Position numbers and translations under genes: made by a program
The notes under the pieces: generated by a model
The model's input: the letters and a program-made list of their open reading frames with translations, nothing else
What the model was told of the DNA's origin: nothing
The model's database searches: none
Origin: Microcoleus sp. bin38.metabat.b11b12b14.051
GTDB lineage: Bacteria > Cyanobacteriota > Cyanobacteriia > Cyanobacteriales > Microcoleaceae
Length of the DNA: 64,000 bases
Assembly: GCF_013299165.1 (NCBI RefSeq)
Contig: NZ_JAAFKD010000002.1
Span: 124,001-188,000 of the forward strand
Direction: 5' to 3'
Shown here: positions 18,244 through 28,620 of the stretch, in pieces
Layout of the letters: the number at the start of each line of letters is the position of its first letter
Position numbering within the stretch: the first letter of the stretch is position 1

Positions 18244-18633
18244 ATGACTAATGAAAGCGACCGAAATTTTCAAATTGAAGTCCAAAGGCTTCACAAACTA
18301 ACAGTTTACGGCCGCTGGTTAACTGTGATATTGCTGTGGATTAGCGTCGGTTCTTTGAGCATTTGGAGTTTGCGTCGCGAAATCGATTTGTGGTTAGAAA
18401 ATTTCACTTTGGCGGCGGTACGCTACGGTTTGTATTTTCACCGCTGGCCGAGTCTTGGTTTGGTTTTGTGCTTGGGGATGACTTTAGCCGTCCTAACTTG
18501 GCACCGTCGCAATAATATTGTCCGAGGATTGCCACAGGGGCAAAAACAGCGTTTGGAAAAACAAGTGCGCCGCATTCGCCAACAGGGGCCGAGTCATCCT
18601 TTGTGGAAGTGGGTTTGCAAAAATTCGCAGTAG
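18244..18633 (+). CDS. Small membrane protein of unknown function
   Basis: This 129-residue protein has two predicted membrane helices (about residues 21-42 and 65-86: VILLWISVGSLSIW and LGLVLCLGMTLAVL) and a basic C-terminus (QKQRLEKQVRRIRQQ). I do not recognise a named family. It lies 149 bp after secF on the same strand, with TGACTAATGACTCATGACTAATG repetitive sequence just before the start (written only in part here), so co-transcription is uncertain. Confidence 0.7.
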   Translation: MTNESDRNFQIEVQRLHKLTVYGRWLTVILLWISVGSLSIWSLRREIDLWLENFTLAAVRYGLYFHRWPSLGLVLCLGMTLAVLTWHRRNNIVRGLPQGQKQRLEKQVRRIRQQGPSHPLWKWVCKNSQ

Positions 18634-18675
18634 CCGACGAGTTTTATTATTCAGCCTTGGATGCACTCCAACCTA

Positions 18676-18742
18676 AGAAACCGGGTTTTTTCGCGAATCT
18701 GCGGGATGCAATCAAATATCAGGGTGAAAAAACCCGGTTTCT
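18676..18742. repeat. Palindromic AAACCCGGTTTCT repeat
   Basis: AGAAACCGGGTTTTTTC (18676-18692) is complemented at 18726-18742. It belongs to the same family as 7398-7463 and sits between converging genes. Confidence 0.75.
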
Positions 18743-18823
18743 GGCCACCGATGCTTAAGTCATAATTTTTTAAATCCGTTAAATCCGTTAATTAATCCGT
18801 TGCCGAACTTCCTGCGGATTCGC

Positions 18824-20308
18824 TCAAGCAAACCAAGGCAAAAGCTGTGCTGGGGAAGACTGTTGAAGGGGAATCTCGATCGCAAATTCTGTTCCTTGTC
18901 CCGGTGCAGAAAAGCACTTCAATTCGCCGCGGTGTTGGTTGACCACAATTTCATAGCTGATGGACAGTCCCAAACCCGTTCCTTGGCCGACAGGCTTAGT
19001 AGTAAAAAAAGGGTCAAACAAGCGCTTCCGAACATCTTCTGTCATCCCCGGGCCGTTATCAAAAATCCTAATTATTACTTTTTTTCCCTCGATTAACTCG
19101 GTGCGAATGCGAATAGCAGGAGTCAGATGGGTAGAGTTAGAAATAGAGGACTCAGTATTTGTAGGGGAATGCTTTGGCTCGCCTGATTGCGACTTTTTCA
19201 GGCTTTTTTCATCTAGATTATGATTTTTGTTCCACTCGACAAGAGCGTAAATGGCATTAACTAAAATATTCATAAACACTTGATTTAGCTGTCCGGGATA
19301 GCACTGCACCAGCGGCAAGTCGCTGTATTCTTTGTGAATTGCGATCGCCTCCTGCCCCGGTTTTCCTTTAAGCTGGCTTTGCAAAAGCATAATCGTGTTG
19401 TTGATACCGTCGTGAATGTTGACCTGCTTCATTTGGGCTTCGTCTAACCTGCAAAAGTTCCGCAGCGATAAAACGATGTCGCGCACCCTTTCTGCACCTT
19501 GCTCCATGGAATGTAACACTTTTGGCAAATCTTCCAGCAAATAATCGAGTTCGATTTTTTCTGATTCAGCTTCAATTGCTGGGATAGATGCGGGACTGTG
19601 CTGCTGGTAAAGAGAAAGCATCCGCATTAAACCTTCCGTATAGGCTTTAGCGTGGTGTAAATTGCTGTAGATAAAGCCGATCGGATTGTTTATTTCGTGA
19701 GCTACGCCTGCTACTAACTGCCCCAAAGAAGACATTTTCTCTGTTTGAATGAGTTGGGTTTGAGTGCGCTGAAGTTCCAGCAGGGCAAGTTCTAGTTCTT
19801 GGGCTTGATGCCTCAATTGTGCTTGGGATTCCCGCATCGCCACGGTTGCTAACTCGTGAATCTGCAACTGAGAAAGCAGCAGTTGGTGAACGTCTAAAAG
19901 TTGGTAATTCTCCGGCTCGATTTCTACCACAATTGGTTCGTGGATTAGTTCTGGCGATCGCTCCAGAGACTGCCGCACTGCCGTCATAATTGAGGTTTTG
20001 CGATCGAGAACTAATATATCAGTTTGAGTAAAGCGGTAGAGTACCAACAAAGGCTGTTGAGAAAATAACTCCAAGCTGTAGGGACGGCTCATGTATTCAA
20101 AAAAACGCCGCCGCGAAATCATCCCAATAAACTTTCCTTTCTCGGTAATGATGATGCCGGGAAGTAAAGGATGAGTCTGGAAAATTTTAGAAACTTCGCC
20201 ACCCAGACAGTCTGACTCTAGGAGAAAGTTGTACAGGGTTAATTCCTCTAGAGTCGATCGCAAACCAAGCGGCGATGTCAGGGGACTCAACCCATCAGTT
20301 TCATACAC
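18824..20308 (-). CDS. Sensor histidine kinase with N-terminal CBS-like domain
   Basis: In this 494-residue protein, residues about 20-140 resemble a CBS pair (GIIITEKGKFIGMISRRRFF; paired with IVVEIEPENYQLLDVHQLL). A coiled-coil linker spans about 155-190. The phospho-acceptor block GVAHEINNPIGF gives H204. The ATPase part has N-box, DNGPGMTEDV and GTGLGLSIS boxes. There are no membrane helices, so it is cytoplasmic. The catalytic half is strikingly similar to that of the LOV kinase at 59281. No response regulator is adjacent. Confidence 0.9.
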   Translation of the reverse strand: MYETDGLSPLTSPLGLRSTLEELTLYNFLLESDCLGGEVSKIFQTHPLLPGIIITEKGKFIGMISRRRFFEYMSRPYSLELFSQQPLLVLYRFTQTDILVLDRKTSIMTAVRQSLERSPELIHEPIVVEIEPENYQLLDVHQLLLSQLQIHELATVAMRESQAQLRHQAQELELALLELQRTQTQLIQTEKMSSLGQLVAGVAHEINNPIGFIYSNLHHAKAYTEGLMRMLSLYQQHSPASIPAIEAESEKIELDYLLEDLPKVLHSMEQGAERVRDIVLSLRNFCRLDEAQMKQVNIHDGINNTIMLLQSQLKGKPGQEAIAIHKEYSDLPLVQCYPGQLNQVFMNILVNAIYALVEWNKNHNLDEKSLKKSQSGEPKHSPTNTESSISNSTHLTPAIRIRTELIEGKKVIIRIFDNGPGMTEDVRKRLFDPFFTTKPVGQGTGLGLSISYEIVVNQHRGELKCFSAPGQGTEFAIEIPLQQSSPAQLLPWFA

Positions 20309-20775
20309 TGCTCCCTCCTTTGGTAATTGGCAGTTGCGGTTGGTTGCTGGAGTCTTGCATACTCTTTTGCCAGCAGTTTTGACTTTTTTATAGCTTAGCT
20401 ATCAACTCCGCTTTGCTCTAGCTAATGCCGTTAATTAAGCAGTTGTTTTTCCTTGAATAGTGCTGGAATCGCCCGCAATTATCTTGCAGGTTAGATTGAT
20501 TTAACAGCAGACACCTCTGGGAAATCTGAGTATTTGGTAAATTTTATGTATCCAAAATTCTACTAATCTGAATATAGCAGTCATGAATACCTTTCATGTT
20601 TGATAACATTAATTTTGTTCAGATTCATAGAAATCTGGGTTCTGCGCCAGTACATTTGCTATTACCCCTTACGTAAAATTATAAGACAATCAGACAAGAG
20701 TAGCGACAAATCTGGAGCCGATCGCCCGGTTTGAGAATTCAAGCAAAATCGGTGTCGGGGACTTGGCAAAAAATG
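20309..20775. other. Intergenic region, 467 bp
   Basis: It lies upstream of the CBS-like kinase and downstream of the WD40 ATPase (both minus strand). It is A/T-rich and presumably holds the kinase promoter. I see no repeat array, RNA gene or terminator hairpin that I can support. Confidence 0.4.
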
Positions 20776-23592
20776 TCAATTGTCAGTGGTTTGGCACAAA
20801 TGCCGATCGCTCTCAACACGCGGATTGTATTGCAGGTAGTCTCCGAGCCAGCGACAGCCGGCCGCGACCAATTTGTCAAGTTCGGCAGATTCTACTTTAG
20901 CAGGATCGAGACTCCAAAGCTTCACCGACGCATCTTTGCCGGCAGATGCTAAAGTTGTGCGATCGGGACTAAAACTCACGCTCCACACATCGGCTTGATG
21001 TCCCTTTAAAGTTTGCAGCAAAGTACCGTCAGCCCGCCACAACCTCACCTTGCCATCCGTGCTGCCCCCTGCCAGCATCTTGCTGTTGGCACTCCAACTA
21101 ACACTGCCCACACCTGCTGTAGAATCGTCGAGAGTTTTGAGCAACTTGCCGCCACGGCTCCAAAGTTTCACCGTCCAATCGTGACTCGCTGAGGCAATCA
21201 TCTCGCCATCTGGCGAAAAATTGCAGCCCCAGACTTCATCTCGGTGTCCCAAAAGAGTTTTCTCAAGTCGAAACTGTGCTTGGACAGTGCGTTTCCAAAG
21301 TTTCACAGTTCGATCTTGACTCGTAGAAGCCAACAGATTGCCGTCAGGACTGAACCTGACTGATGTCACTGGTCTAGTATGTCCTGTTAAAGTTTGCAGC
21401 AAAACACCGCCTGCACTCCAAATCTTAATAGTTTTATCCGAACTGCCCGTAGCAATTAATTGAGAACCAGGGCTAAAACTCGCGCTCCAAACTAAATCTC
21501 GATGTCCTTGTAATATTTTATGTAAAGTTCCGTCGCGGTGCCAAATTATGACAGTGTTGTCAAAACTTGTAGAAGCAATTAACTGACTGTCCGGACTAAA
21601 AACAACCTCTGTAACTGATTTGCTGTGTCCCGGCAAACTCAAGACTAATTTACCGTTAGGTTGAAAAACTTTAACAATAAATTTGTCGTCAGCAGTCACA
21701 ATTAACTTGCCGTCCGGGCTGAAGTTAGCCGTATGCACGTTAGCGAAACGATTGCGTTCTCGTACTGAATTCAGTGTTTGGTGCAATATATTTACTGTCT
21801 GTGCTTTTAGGGCTGGGGAAATATCTATTTCTTGTAATTTTTTTGTGGCGCTGATGGCTGCGATTAACGCTCCTAGCTCGTCGTAGCTTAAGGAAATAGT
21901 GGCAGTGGAATTTAGGGCTTCAATTTGAGTAATTATTGCTTGTTTTTTTTGATTTTGAGCGCGGGTGGTAGCTCGCTCTGCGTGGATAGCGACGCTGGCA
22001 GAAATTGCAGAAATTGCAGCGAGCCCGAACAAACTCCATTGAACTGTTCGCTTGGCTTTATGCTGAGCTTTAGTCAAGACTAAATTTGCTTCGGTTAATA
22101 TTTGTGAAGCTGCTTTTTCTAGTTCCAAAGCTCTTTGAACTTCCCGATTTTCTAGTTCTTGGCTGGCCCAGAGGAATTGATAATCGCGATCGCTCAAACT
22201 TTTGTCTGCCGCCCAGCTTAACGCTTCTGCGAGAGCTCTGCCTTGCAGCAAGCGGGAACTGTCGGTGTGGTTGGAGGCGAACCAAGCGCAGATCGACTCG
22301 GAGTAAGGCTGGAGCTTTGCTAACTCTTGCTGTATCCATTCTCGGTTAAAAACCGCTGCATAAATTTGGTTGTAAACTCTGAGTCGCCCTCCATCTGTGA
22401 CAATTAAACCTGAGAGCAAAAGTTCCATTTTTTCGGAACTCTGTTTAGATAAATCATTGTCAATTTTCAACTCTGCTGCTGGTTGTTCGTTGTCGTTGGT
22501 TAGAGTAAACTCGGCTAAAATTTGTTGGTAGATTCCGAGCAAACGGCCTGTGCGCTGGGGATTTCTCAGGAGGCGATCGCGAATTGTCTTGAGATGTTCC
22601 GGTTCGTCTTGAAATTCCCAGTTTTCGACTGTGCTTGACTGCACTAATTCGGCAATAAATAATTGACAGTTGACCGAGCTGTTACCCTCGCTGCTGGTTT
22701 GTGCTTCTAACTTCTGAGCAGTTAATTGACAAAGCTTTTGAGTTAGAAATGGCTGTCCTCCCGTCCATGCTAAGATTTGTTTGAGCATTTCTTGGGAATT
22801 GTCTATTTTTTCTGACCATCCTCTGACTAAAGGCGTGGCTTCAGTTAGATCGAATCCTTTGAGTTCAATGGCGCGGCCGATATTAAACGGAGTTCTGGTT
22901 TTGTCAGAAATCAAATCTTGAGGAGTTGCGACGCCAAATAAGGCAAAAGTCAGGCGGTTGTACTCGGGATTTTCGACGCGTTTGTTGTAGCAGCCACGTA
23001 CCCAGGCAAAAAAGTCGTCGCTGGAGAAGTTGAGCGAGAGAATGCTGTCAATTTCGTCGATAAAAATCACGATATGCCGATCGCTCCCCGGCAGCAATAC
23101 TTGTTCGACAAATTCATTTAATCTGACGACTGGTGGCAAGTGTTCTCGCTCGCGCCACCAAGTCTTGAAATTTATTTTAATTTTAAAGCTGTTGGCGAGA
23201 GTCGCTGTAAAGCCCGCATACCACTGCACCGGAGTTATTTGGGCCGTACCAATTCCCGTGATGTCAACAATCCCGCAGGCAATGTTTTCTGCTTGCAAGC
23301 GGCGCGCTGTTTGCACCCGCAGACTAGATTTTCCCATTTGTCGGGATGTGAGCACGTAGCAAAATTCTCCTGCTTTTAATGAGTCGTAAAGTTGGCTGTC
23401 TGCTGCTCTGGTGACGTAGGTAGGAGCATTGGGTTCCAAACTGCCGCCGACTTGATATTCAAATTCTGTCGCTGTCAAATCGCACACTGATAATAAAGGG
23501 GCAGAAGAAAATAACTCTATTTTATCGGACTTGTTGCCAGCTTCAACTTCTCTTTGAGGAAGTTGCTTTGGATCTGATAATATTTTAATCAT
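20776..23592 (-). CDS. AAA-like ATPase with C-terminal WD40 propeller
   Basis: This 938-residue protein has an N-terminal AAA_35-type ATPase domain (about 30-350) with YVLTSRQMGKSSLRVQ as the P-loop region and IVIFIDEIDSIL as Walker B. A helical region with a possible membrane segment (VQWSLFGLAAISAISA, about 528-543) follows. About seven WD40 repeats fill 620-930, each with variants of FSPDGKLIATAS and VKLWS. This is a common multi-gene family in filamentous cyanobacteria, thought to act as signalling scaffolds. The target is unknown. Confidence 0.88.
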   Translation of the reverse strand: MIKILSDPKQLPQREVEAGNKSDKIELFSSAPLLSVCDLTATEFEYQVGGSLEPNAPTYVTRAADSQLYDSLKAGEFCYVLTSRQMGKSSLRVQTARRLQAENIACGIVDITGIGTAQITPVQWYAGFTATLANSFKIKINFKTWWREREHLPPVVRLNEFVEQVLLPGSDRHIVIFIDEIDSILSLNFSSDDFFAWVRGCYNKRVENPEYNRLTFALFGVATPQDLISDKTRTPFNIGRAIELKGFDLTEATPLVRGWSEKIDNSQEMLKQILAWTGGQPFLTQKLCQLTAQKLEAQTSSEGNSSVNCQLFIAELVQSSTVENWEFQDEPEHLKTIRDRLLRNPQRTGRLLGIYQQILAEFTLTNDNEQPAAELKIDNDLSKQSSEKMELLLSGLIVTDGGRLRVYNQIYAAVFNREWIQQELAKLQPYSESICAWFASNHTDSSRLLQGRALAEALSWAADKSLSDRDYQFLWASQELENREVQRALELEKAASQILTEANLVLTKAQHKAKRTVQWSLFGLAAISAISASVAIHAERATTRAQNQKKQAIITQIEALNSTATISLSYDELGALIAAISATKKLQEIDISPALKAQTVNILHQTLNSVRERNRFANVHTANFSPDGKLIVTADDKFIVKVFQPNGKLVLSLPGHSKSVTEVVFSPDSQLIASTSFDNTVIIWHRDGTLHKILQGHRDLVWSASFSPGSQLIATGSSDKTIKIWSAGGVLLQTLTGHTRPVTSVRFSPDGNLLASTSQDRTVKLWKRTVQAQFRLEKTLLGHRDEVWGCNFSPDGEMIASASHDWTVKLWSRGGKLLKTLDDSTAGVGSVSWSANSKMLAGGSTDGKVRLWRADGTLLQTLKGHQADVWSVSFSPDRTTLASAGKDASVKLWSLDPAKVESAELDKLVAAGCRWLGDYLQYNPRVESDRHLCQTTDN

Positions 23593-24450
23593 AATTACTT
23601 CTCCTGCCCCTTTATTTTAGGCAATTCTCATTAAAAACTCTAAGATGTTGGTGGGAGGAACCTCAGGCGGCCGGGTTTTGTTGGGCGATCGCACTGAGCT
23701 AAATTGAAATGACATTGGAGAGAAGCAAGCGACGGTTTCCATGTGCGGTTTGCCGAACTATATGTGTTAACTCTATAAACGGCAGGGCGATCGTACTTTC
23801 AGTACAATGTCAGTATTTCAACCTGTACATCTGCTGAGCCTGAATATCCAAAGCTGTGAAAGTACCTCTAATCCTGTGGCTGTATCGATCGAAGATTTTT
23901 TCGTGGGGCGGCGGCGGGAGGCTCAGAGGTAGACAGTTAGCGTATTGGCACAAGGAGAGGGGAGTATCTCTTTTTTGTCATTGGTCATTGGTCATTGGTC
24001 ATTGGTCATTGGTCATTGGTCATTTGTCATCTCGCGAAGCCGAAGGGTGGTCAACTGTCAACTGTTAACTGTCAACTGTCAACTGTCAACTGTCAACTGT
24101 CAACTGTCAACTGTTAACTGTCAACTGTTAACTGTCAACTGTCAACTGTCATTGGTAATTAGTCGTGCCGTCAGGAGCATCAAGGTGAGCATCTGAACTC
24201 CCAAAAAGTATCTTTTACAACTTTTGAGCGTCCTCGAAGAGCGAGCTGCTATGTAAGACTTGCGAACTCTTGAAGTGCTCGCAAAGCGAAAAATAATGCT
24301 TTTTACAGAAAAGATATGCTCCCAGAGAGAAAATCACGACAGCAGTAGGAGCAATATCACCCAAAAGTATGATTGATAGATAAAAAATTGCGTGTTATCT
24401 TTTTAAAGAATTCTATACAAAAATACTTTTACGGAAAAGGAGAACAAAAA
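23593..24450. other. Intergenic region, 858 bp, with heptamer blocks
   Basis: The left part (23593-23960) shows no gene. Heptamer repeats fill 23977-24150. The part after 24160 is A/T-rich and leads into the DUF4342 gene, with a strong ribosome-binding site (AAAAGGAGAA) at 24435-24444. Confidence 0.6.
23977..24150. repeat. Heptamer tandem repeats (TCATTGG, then CAACTGT)
   Basis: Eight or so TCATTGG units occupy 23977-24029. After a 20-bp break, about fourteen CAACTGT/TAACTGT units run from 24051 to 24150. Two different heptamers lying side by side are typical of the short repeats in filamentous cyanobacteria. Confidence 0.9.
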
Positions 24451-24849
24451 ATGGACACACCTACAGAGCGCCTGCAAGAACCAGTCGGGACAAGAGAACT
24501 CGAATCAATACCTGTAGCTGCCAAAGTTTCTGCTCAAAAAGTTACTGAAGTTAAATTTGATGCGACTCCTTTAGAAACCCCTGTGTATACTCAGGACAAA
24601 GTTAGCGTCGAAGAGTTGAAGATTAACGGCGACGATTTAGTTGCTAAAGTTAAAGAGCTGATTCACGAAAGCAATATCCGCCGCCTGATTATCAAAAATG
24701 AAGAGGGACGGATTTTGGTAGAAGTTCCTCTGACGGTGGGAGTAGTCGGCGGAGTCATTAGTGCGGCTTTGTTTCCAGTGATTGCAGCAGTAGGAGCGAT
24801 CGGTGCATTAGTCGCTCACATGACGATTATTATTGAAAGAAAAGAGTAA
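24451..24849 (+). CDS. DUF4342 domain protein
   Basis: The ATG at 24451 is preceded by AAGGAGAA at a good distance, so I prefer it to the upstream in-frame start at 24373. The 132-residue protein has a charged N-terminal half, then SVEELKINGDDLVAKVKELI and a hydrophobic C-terminal hairpin (VEVPLTVGVVGGVISAALF, then AVGAIGALVAHMTIIIE). This is the DUF4342 layout, which has a small ubiquitin-associated-like helical part plus a membrane-inserting tail. The function is unknown. Confidence 0.75.
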   Translation: MDTPTERLQEPVGTRELESIPVAAKVSAQKVTEVKFDATPLETPVYTQDKVSVEELKINGDDLVAKVKELIHESNIRRLIIKNEEGRILVEVPLTVGVVGGVISAALFPVIAAVGAIGALVAHMTIIIERKE

Positions 24850-25051
24850 AATATTGGTCTTACCAGTAGTGCTGGTGTTGGGTTAATTTCCGGCACTCGA
24901 CCTTGTTTGTAGTGAGGACTTTAGTCCTCTTTTTATGAATCAGGACTTACGCAAAAATAGTTTTTAAGCGGGGATTATAGCGCTAAGGTGCACAGCAGGA
25001 GCGCACCTACAAAACTAGGCTTTGCGTAACTCGTTATTTGGCAAACATATG

Positions 25052-26437
25052 CTAAGACACAGTTTGGTGAGCTAACTTAACTGTGCCTAAAGCCGTCTTC
25101 CTGCTGTCAAACAGTTTCATCACCCCGGAGGAAATGGTCTCAATGACATCGGGAGCGCAGTAAGACAGAAACTCTTCCGACGAAATGTGACCTGCAAAAA
25201 ACTCTTGAGCTTTCTTCAAAAAGTTTTCGGTTTCCGCAAAGCCGATAGATTTGATAATAAATGTAGCGACGGGGGAGTTTTTAATATCATAGGGGGATTC
25301 TTGATTGCGTCCTATTGCCAACAAGTCTAAAACCTCTTTTTCTAACTGACTTTCTAAGGGGTAAGCGATTTGTCTGTTGGGCAAGTAATCTTCCAAAACC
25401 GATGTTTTAAATCCTGGGGTGCGTAATTCTCCCATCATGGTTGACAGCGGAATATCGCGCCCTAAACGGTAGGAAAGAGCTTCTAAAATGGCGATGGTAA
25501 TTAGTTTGATACCCAAATATAGTTTAGCAACTGCGATATTTTTCCTGGTTTGGGCAATCATGTGAGCGTAGGTTTCATCGTCCGGCTCTTGCATGAATTG
25601 CTGAAAAACCAGTTCGGGTTTGAGGAAGTTTAAAAATCCTTCCATTTTTTGCAGAGATTTGCGATATCCGCCCACGGTATAGGAATTGACATTGCTCAAT
25701 TCGTGGTTGGTTTCTGGCATCAAGTTCCAGGTATTGTCTAAGAAATTAGAGGAATTGGGAGAGGCAAAATTCTCTACATCCCGATTTGCTAACCTGACAG
25801 AACGCTTGACAATTTCTGCGGTTTGGGCGTCAGTCCATCCGAAATCAAAATCGCGATTTACAGCTACCAAGCGCTGGTGCAAAAGTTCGATCGCACTTAA
25901 ACCGCTGGCCGAAGGGGGGCGAAAAGGAATCGTAGCTTCGATGCAAGCGGCAATTTCGGCTATTTTACTGGCTGGCAAAAAAGGCTCCAAACATTTGCCA
26001 GCAATCACGGCACTCAAAAATTCGTTTTGGCCGGCAAACGGAGAGAGAATCTTGCCGGGAACAAACCCAAAGACACAGGCCACCAGGTGATACATGGCAT
26101 CGTCGGGCAGTTCGCTTTCATCTCTAATCACTAACTGCGATCGCACTTCTTTGACAAAAGGACAAAGGGCGCTACTAATATTGAAACTCACACCCTGATC
26201 GACTTGGACGTACACGAGGTCGTGAAACATCGCAGCCAGCACCTCGATCGGATCGACTGACCCGCCAACCTCAAAAATGTGTTCCGACGTGTGAAAGTAG
26301 CGCCAAGGCCCTCTCATCGTTTGAATGATTAACTCGGCTATCTGCTCCAGCTTGGGAATATCTGCTCGACCTCCCAATTGCTCGATCGACCCTACCAAAC
26401 CATCCAGACACCGTTTTTGTTCTCCGAAAAGCTCCAT
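25052..26437 (-). CDS. HD-domain-like protein of unknown function
   Basis: In this 461-residue protein, the N-terminal quarter has RYFHTSEHIFEV and LAAMFHDLVYVQ, the paired His and His-Asp pattern of HD metal-dependent phosphohydrolases. The C-terminal half is helical with no named domain that I recognise. It lacks membrane segments. Function is not assigned; nucleotide or phosphate hydrolysis is a guess from the HD pattern. Confidence 0.65.
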   Translation of the reverse strand: MELFGEQKRCLDGLVGSIEQLGGRADIPKLEQIAELIIQTMRGPWRYFHTSEHIFEVGGSVDPIEVLAAMFHDLVYVQVDQGVSFNISSALCPFVKEVRSQLVIRDESELPDDAMYHLVACVFGFVPGKILSPFAGQNEFLSAVIAGKCLEPFLPASKIAEIAACIEATIPFRPPSASGLSAIELLHQRLVAVNRDFDFGWTDAQTAEIVKRSVRLANRDVENFASPNSSNFLDNTWNLMPETNHELSNVNSYTVGGYRKSLQKMEGFLNFLKPELVFQQFMQEPDDETYAHMIAQTRKNIAVAKLYLGIKLITIAILEALSYRLGRDIPLSTMMGELRTPGFKTSVLEDYLPNRQIAYPLESQLEKEVLDLLAIGRNQESPYDIKNSPVATFIIKSIGFAETENFLKKAQEFFAGHISSEEFLSYCAPDVIETISSGVMKLFDSRKTALGTVKLAHQTVS

Positions 26438-27010
26438 TTACGCACCTCCAGTACATTCCCTGATTGTCTTGGGCTTGATTGAATGGTATCAAAACGCGCT
26501 GCGATCGTGCCATCGCTCCTGACTCAAAACAGGTTTTTGTCAAAAGTCCAGTAGGGGGGTAAAAGCCAGAGGGCAAGAGAGAGAGAGCGAGCCAGAGAGC
26601 GAGAGAGCGATAGAAAGAAGAGAATTAAAAATTCAAAATTTGCGGCGATTCCCAGAACTAGGAGGTTCTGTATCATCAATAACATTAGATTTGACCAAGG
26701 AGACAATTTAGGATTTTAGATTTTAGATTTTAGATTTTAGATTTTAGATTAGGGAATTGGGAATTGGGAATTGGATCGCAAGTCTAAAGTTGCATTTTTT
26801 AACTGATGTTAGTTGACAACAGCCCGATCGCTAAATCTCAAAAAAATCCGGTTTTTCTCAATCTCGATCGACAATCCACGGCAAGCAGAAACCTGGTTGT
26901 AGCCCGCACGCCCCAGCCCGGAACGATGTTCAGCTTTTAGACAGAGGTAAAAACTCGCTCGATCGCTGCAAGATGAACTAGGAACTGAGCAATTTGGGAG
27001 ACTGGGTGGC
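26438..27010. other. Intergenic region, 573 bp, with low-complexity tracts
   Basis: A purine-rich GAGAGAGCGAG tract (26572-26612), a TTTTAGA repeat (26711-26750) and a short GGGAATT heptamer block (26754-26775) are visible. No gene is supported. Confidence 0.6.
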
Positions 27011-28612
27011 GTGAAATTCGTGTCCGATCCGCGAATAATAGTGAAAATCCGCAAAATGAACGAGCGGGTGCGATGGCAAGAAAAGTCGATCGCCGATCGG
27101 GGAATCGACCAAACTCGGATGATTTTGGACGATCGAACCCCCGACACTCCGGAGTTTTCATTTTTAGTAGCAGGCGACAGCGGCACGGGCAACCACCGCG
27201 GCCACAACCCCCAGCGGCAGGTTGCCGAACAGATGCTCTCGGAACGCCAAAGTTGCCGTTTCGCGCTGCATACGGGCGATGTAGTTTATCTGGTGGGTTC
27301 CAGCGAATATTACTTGCAAAACTTTATTCGCCCCTACCGAGAATTTATCGTCGGCGGCGAGCAACCATCTCGGATTGCTTACGATCGCATGGTGTTCAAC
27401 TTTCCGTTTTTACCAGTACCGGGAAACCACGACTACTACGACTTACCCGTACTCTACGGCATCCTCTCAGCGACAGCTTTGCCGCTGCGAAAGCTGTTGG
27501 GTTCCAAGTTGGATCTCGATGTGGGCTGGCACGGTTCACAAATCGGCAATGCGTATGCTAAAGCGTTTCTGGACTATCTCAAAGCTCACAAGTTACCGGG
27601 AGAACTCGATCGCCACCTAGACGCCCACTACACCGCCAGCACCAGCACAGGCCGCTGCATCCGCTACCAACCCGGACGCTTTACCCGCTTACCCAACCGC
27701 TATTACACGTTTCGCAGCGGAGGTATCGACTTCTTCGCCCTCGACTCCAATACCTTTAACGAACCGTTGCCGATCCCGAAAACCAAACAGGGCGACATTC
27801 AGCGCCAAAATTTGGAACTCGATCGGCAAAAGTTGGAACAAGAAAAATTGGAAATGCTCGAAATGTGCGATCGGCTAAACCCGGAAATTCCCGAAGAAGC
27901 CGAACAGCTAGACGACTTAACGGCAAAATTAGCCCAAGTTGACGAAATGCTAATGGATATTGACAAACAACTGTCGCCCGACAGATCTGCCTCCACAGAC
28001 GTGGAACAACTCGAATGGCTCAAACAAAGATTGATTGCATCTTGGCGCGATACAGGGGTGCGAGGGCGGGTTATGTACTTCCACCATCCCCCCTACGTCA
28101 CCGAGGCGACCAAGTGGAATCAAGCTCAAACTTTGGCCGTGCGGTTGCGGTTGCGGGAGGTACTCGACGCGGTGGGCGATGCAGTTGGGGAAGTGGCGCG
28201 GGGGCGATCGCTTGTAGATTTGGTGCTCACAGGCCACGCCCACTGTTTGGAATACCTACGCACAGGGGATACGGGACACGGTGACTCGGGGATTAATTGG
28301 ATTGTCTGCGGGGGAAGCGGGCACAGTCTGCGGCGCCAGCGCCCGGAAGGGCCGATCTTGCAGGAACCGTCTAGCCCGGAAGCTTATCGGTTGGCGCAGG
28401 AGTCGGGTTCCTCCACAGCCAGCCGCCAGATAGCAGAATCTTTGCTATTTGTGGGGCGTAGCGGCGAAGGTTCCCACAAACGCCGCCCTTATTCGTGTTT
28501 GCGGATTGATGTTCTTGACGGGACTCCCCCGAAGTTCAAAGTCAGACCTTTGGTTGTCGAACGATTTGAGGGGAAATGGCAGGAAATCGCGATCGAACCC
28601 TTTGTGATTTAA
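27011..28612 (+). CDS. Calcineurin-like metallophosphoesterase
   Basis: This 533-residue protein has the metallophosphoesterase metal motifs in order: FLVAGDSGTGN (about 50), LHTGDVVYLVG (about 85), PVPGNHDYYD (about 135), FHHPPYV (about 355) and LTGHAHCLEY (about 405). A charged coiled-coil insertion lies at about 260-330. The first motif has GDSG rather than the usual GDxH. The GTG at 27011 is the longest start; ATG 27056 (MNERVRWQ) is an alternative. It may be a phosphatase or phosphodiesterase; the substrate is unknown. Confidence 0.85.
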   Translation: MKFVSDPRIIVKIRKMNERVRWQEKSIADRGIDQTRMILDDRTPDTPEFSFLVAGDSGTGNHRGHNPQRQVAEQMLSERQSCRFALHTGDVVYLVGSSEYYLQNFIRPYREFIVGGEQPSRIAYDRMVFNFPFLPVPGNHDYYDLPVLYGILSATALPLRKLLGSKLDLDVGWHGSQIGNAYAKAFLDYLKAHKLPGELDRHLDAHYTASTSTGRCIRYQPGRFTRLPNRYYTFRSGGIDFFALDSNTFNEPLPIPKTKQGDIQRQNLELDRQKLEQEKLEMLEMCDRLNPEIPEEAEQLDDLTAKLAQVDEMLMDIDKQLSPDRSASTDVEQLEWLKQRLIASWRDTGVRGRVMYFHHPPYVTEATKWNQAQTLAVRLRLREVLDAVGDAVGEVARGRSLVDLVLTGHAHCLEYLRTGDTGHGDSGINWIVCGGSGHSLRRQRPEGPILQEPSSPEAYRLAQESGSSTASRQIAESLLFVGRSGEGSHKRRPYSCLRIDVLDGTPPKFKVRPLVVERFEGKWQEIAIEPFVI

Positions 28613-28620
28613 CTTCATTT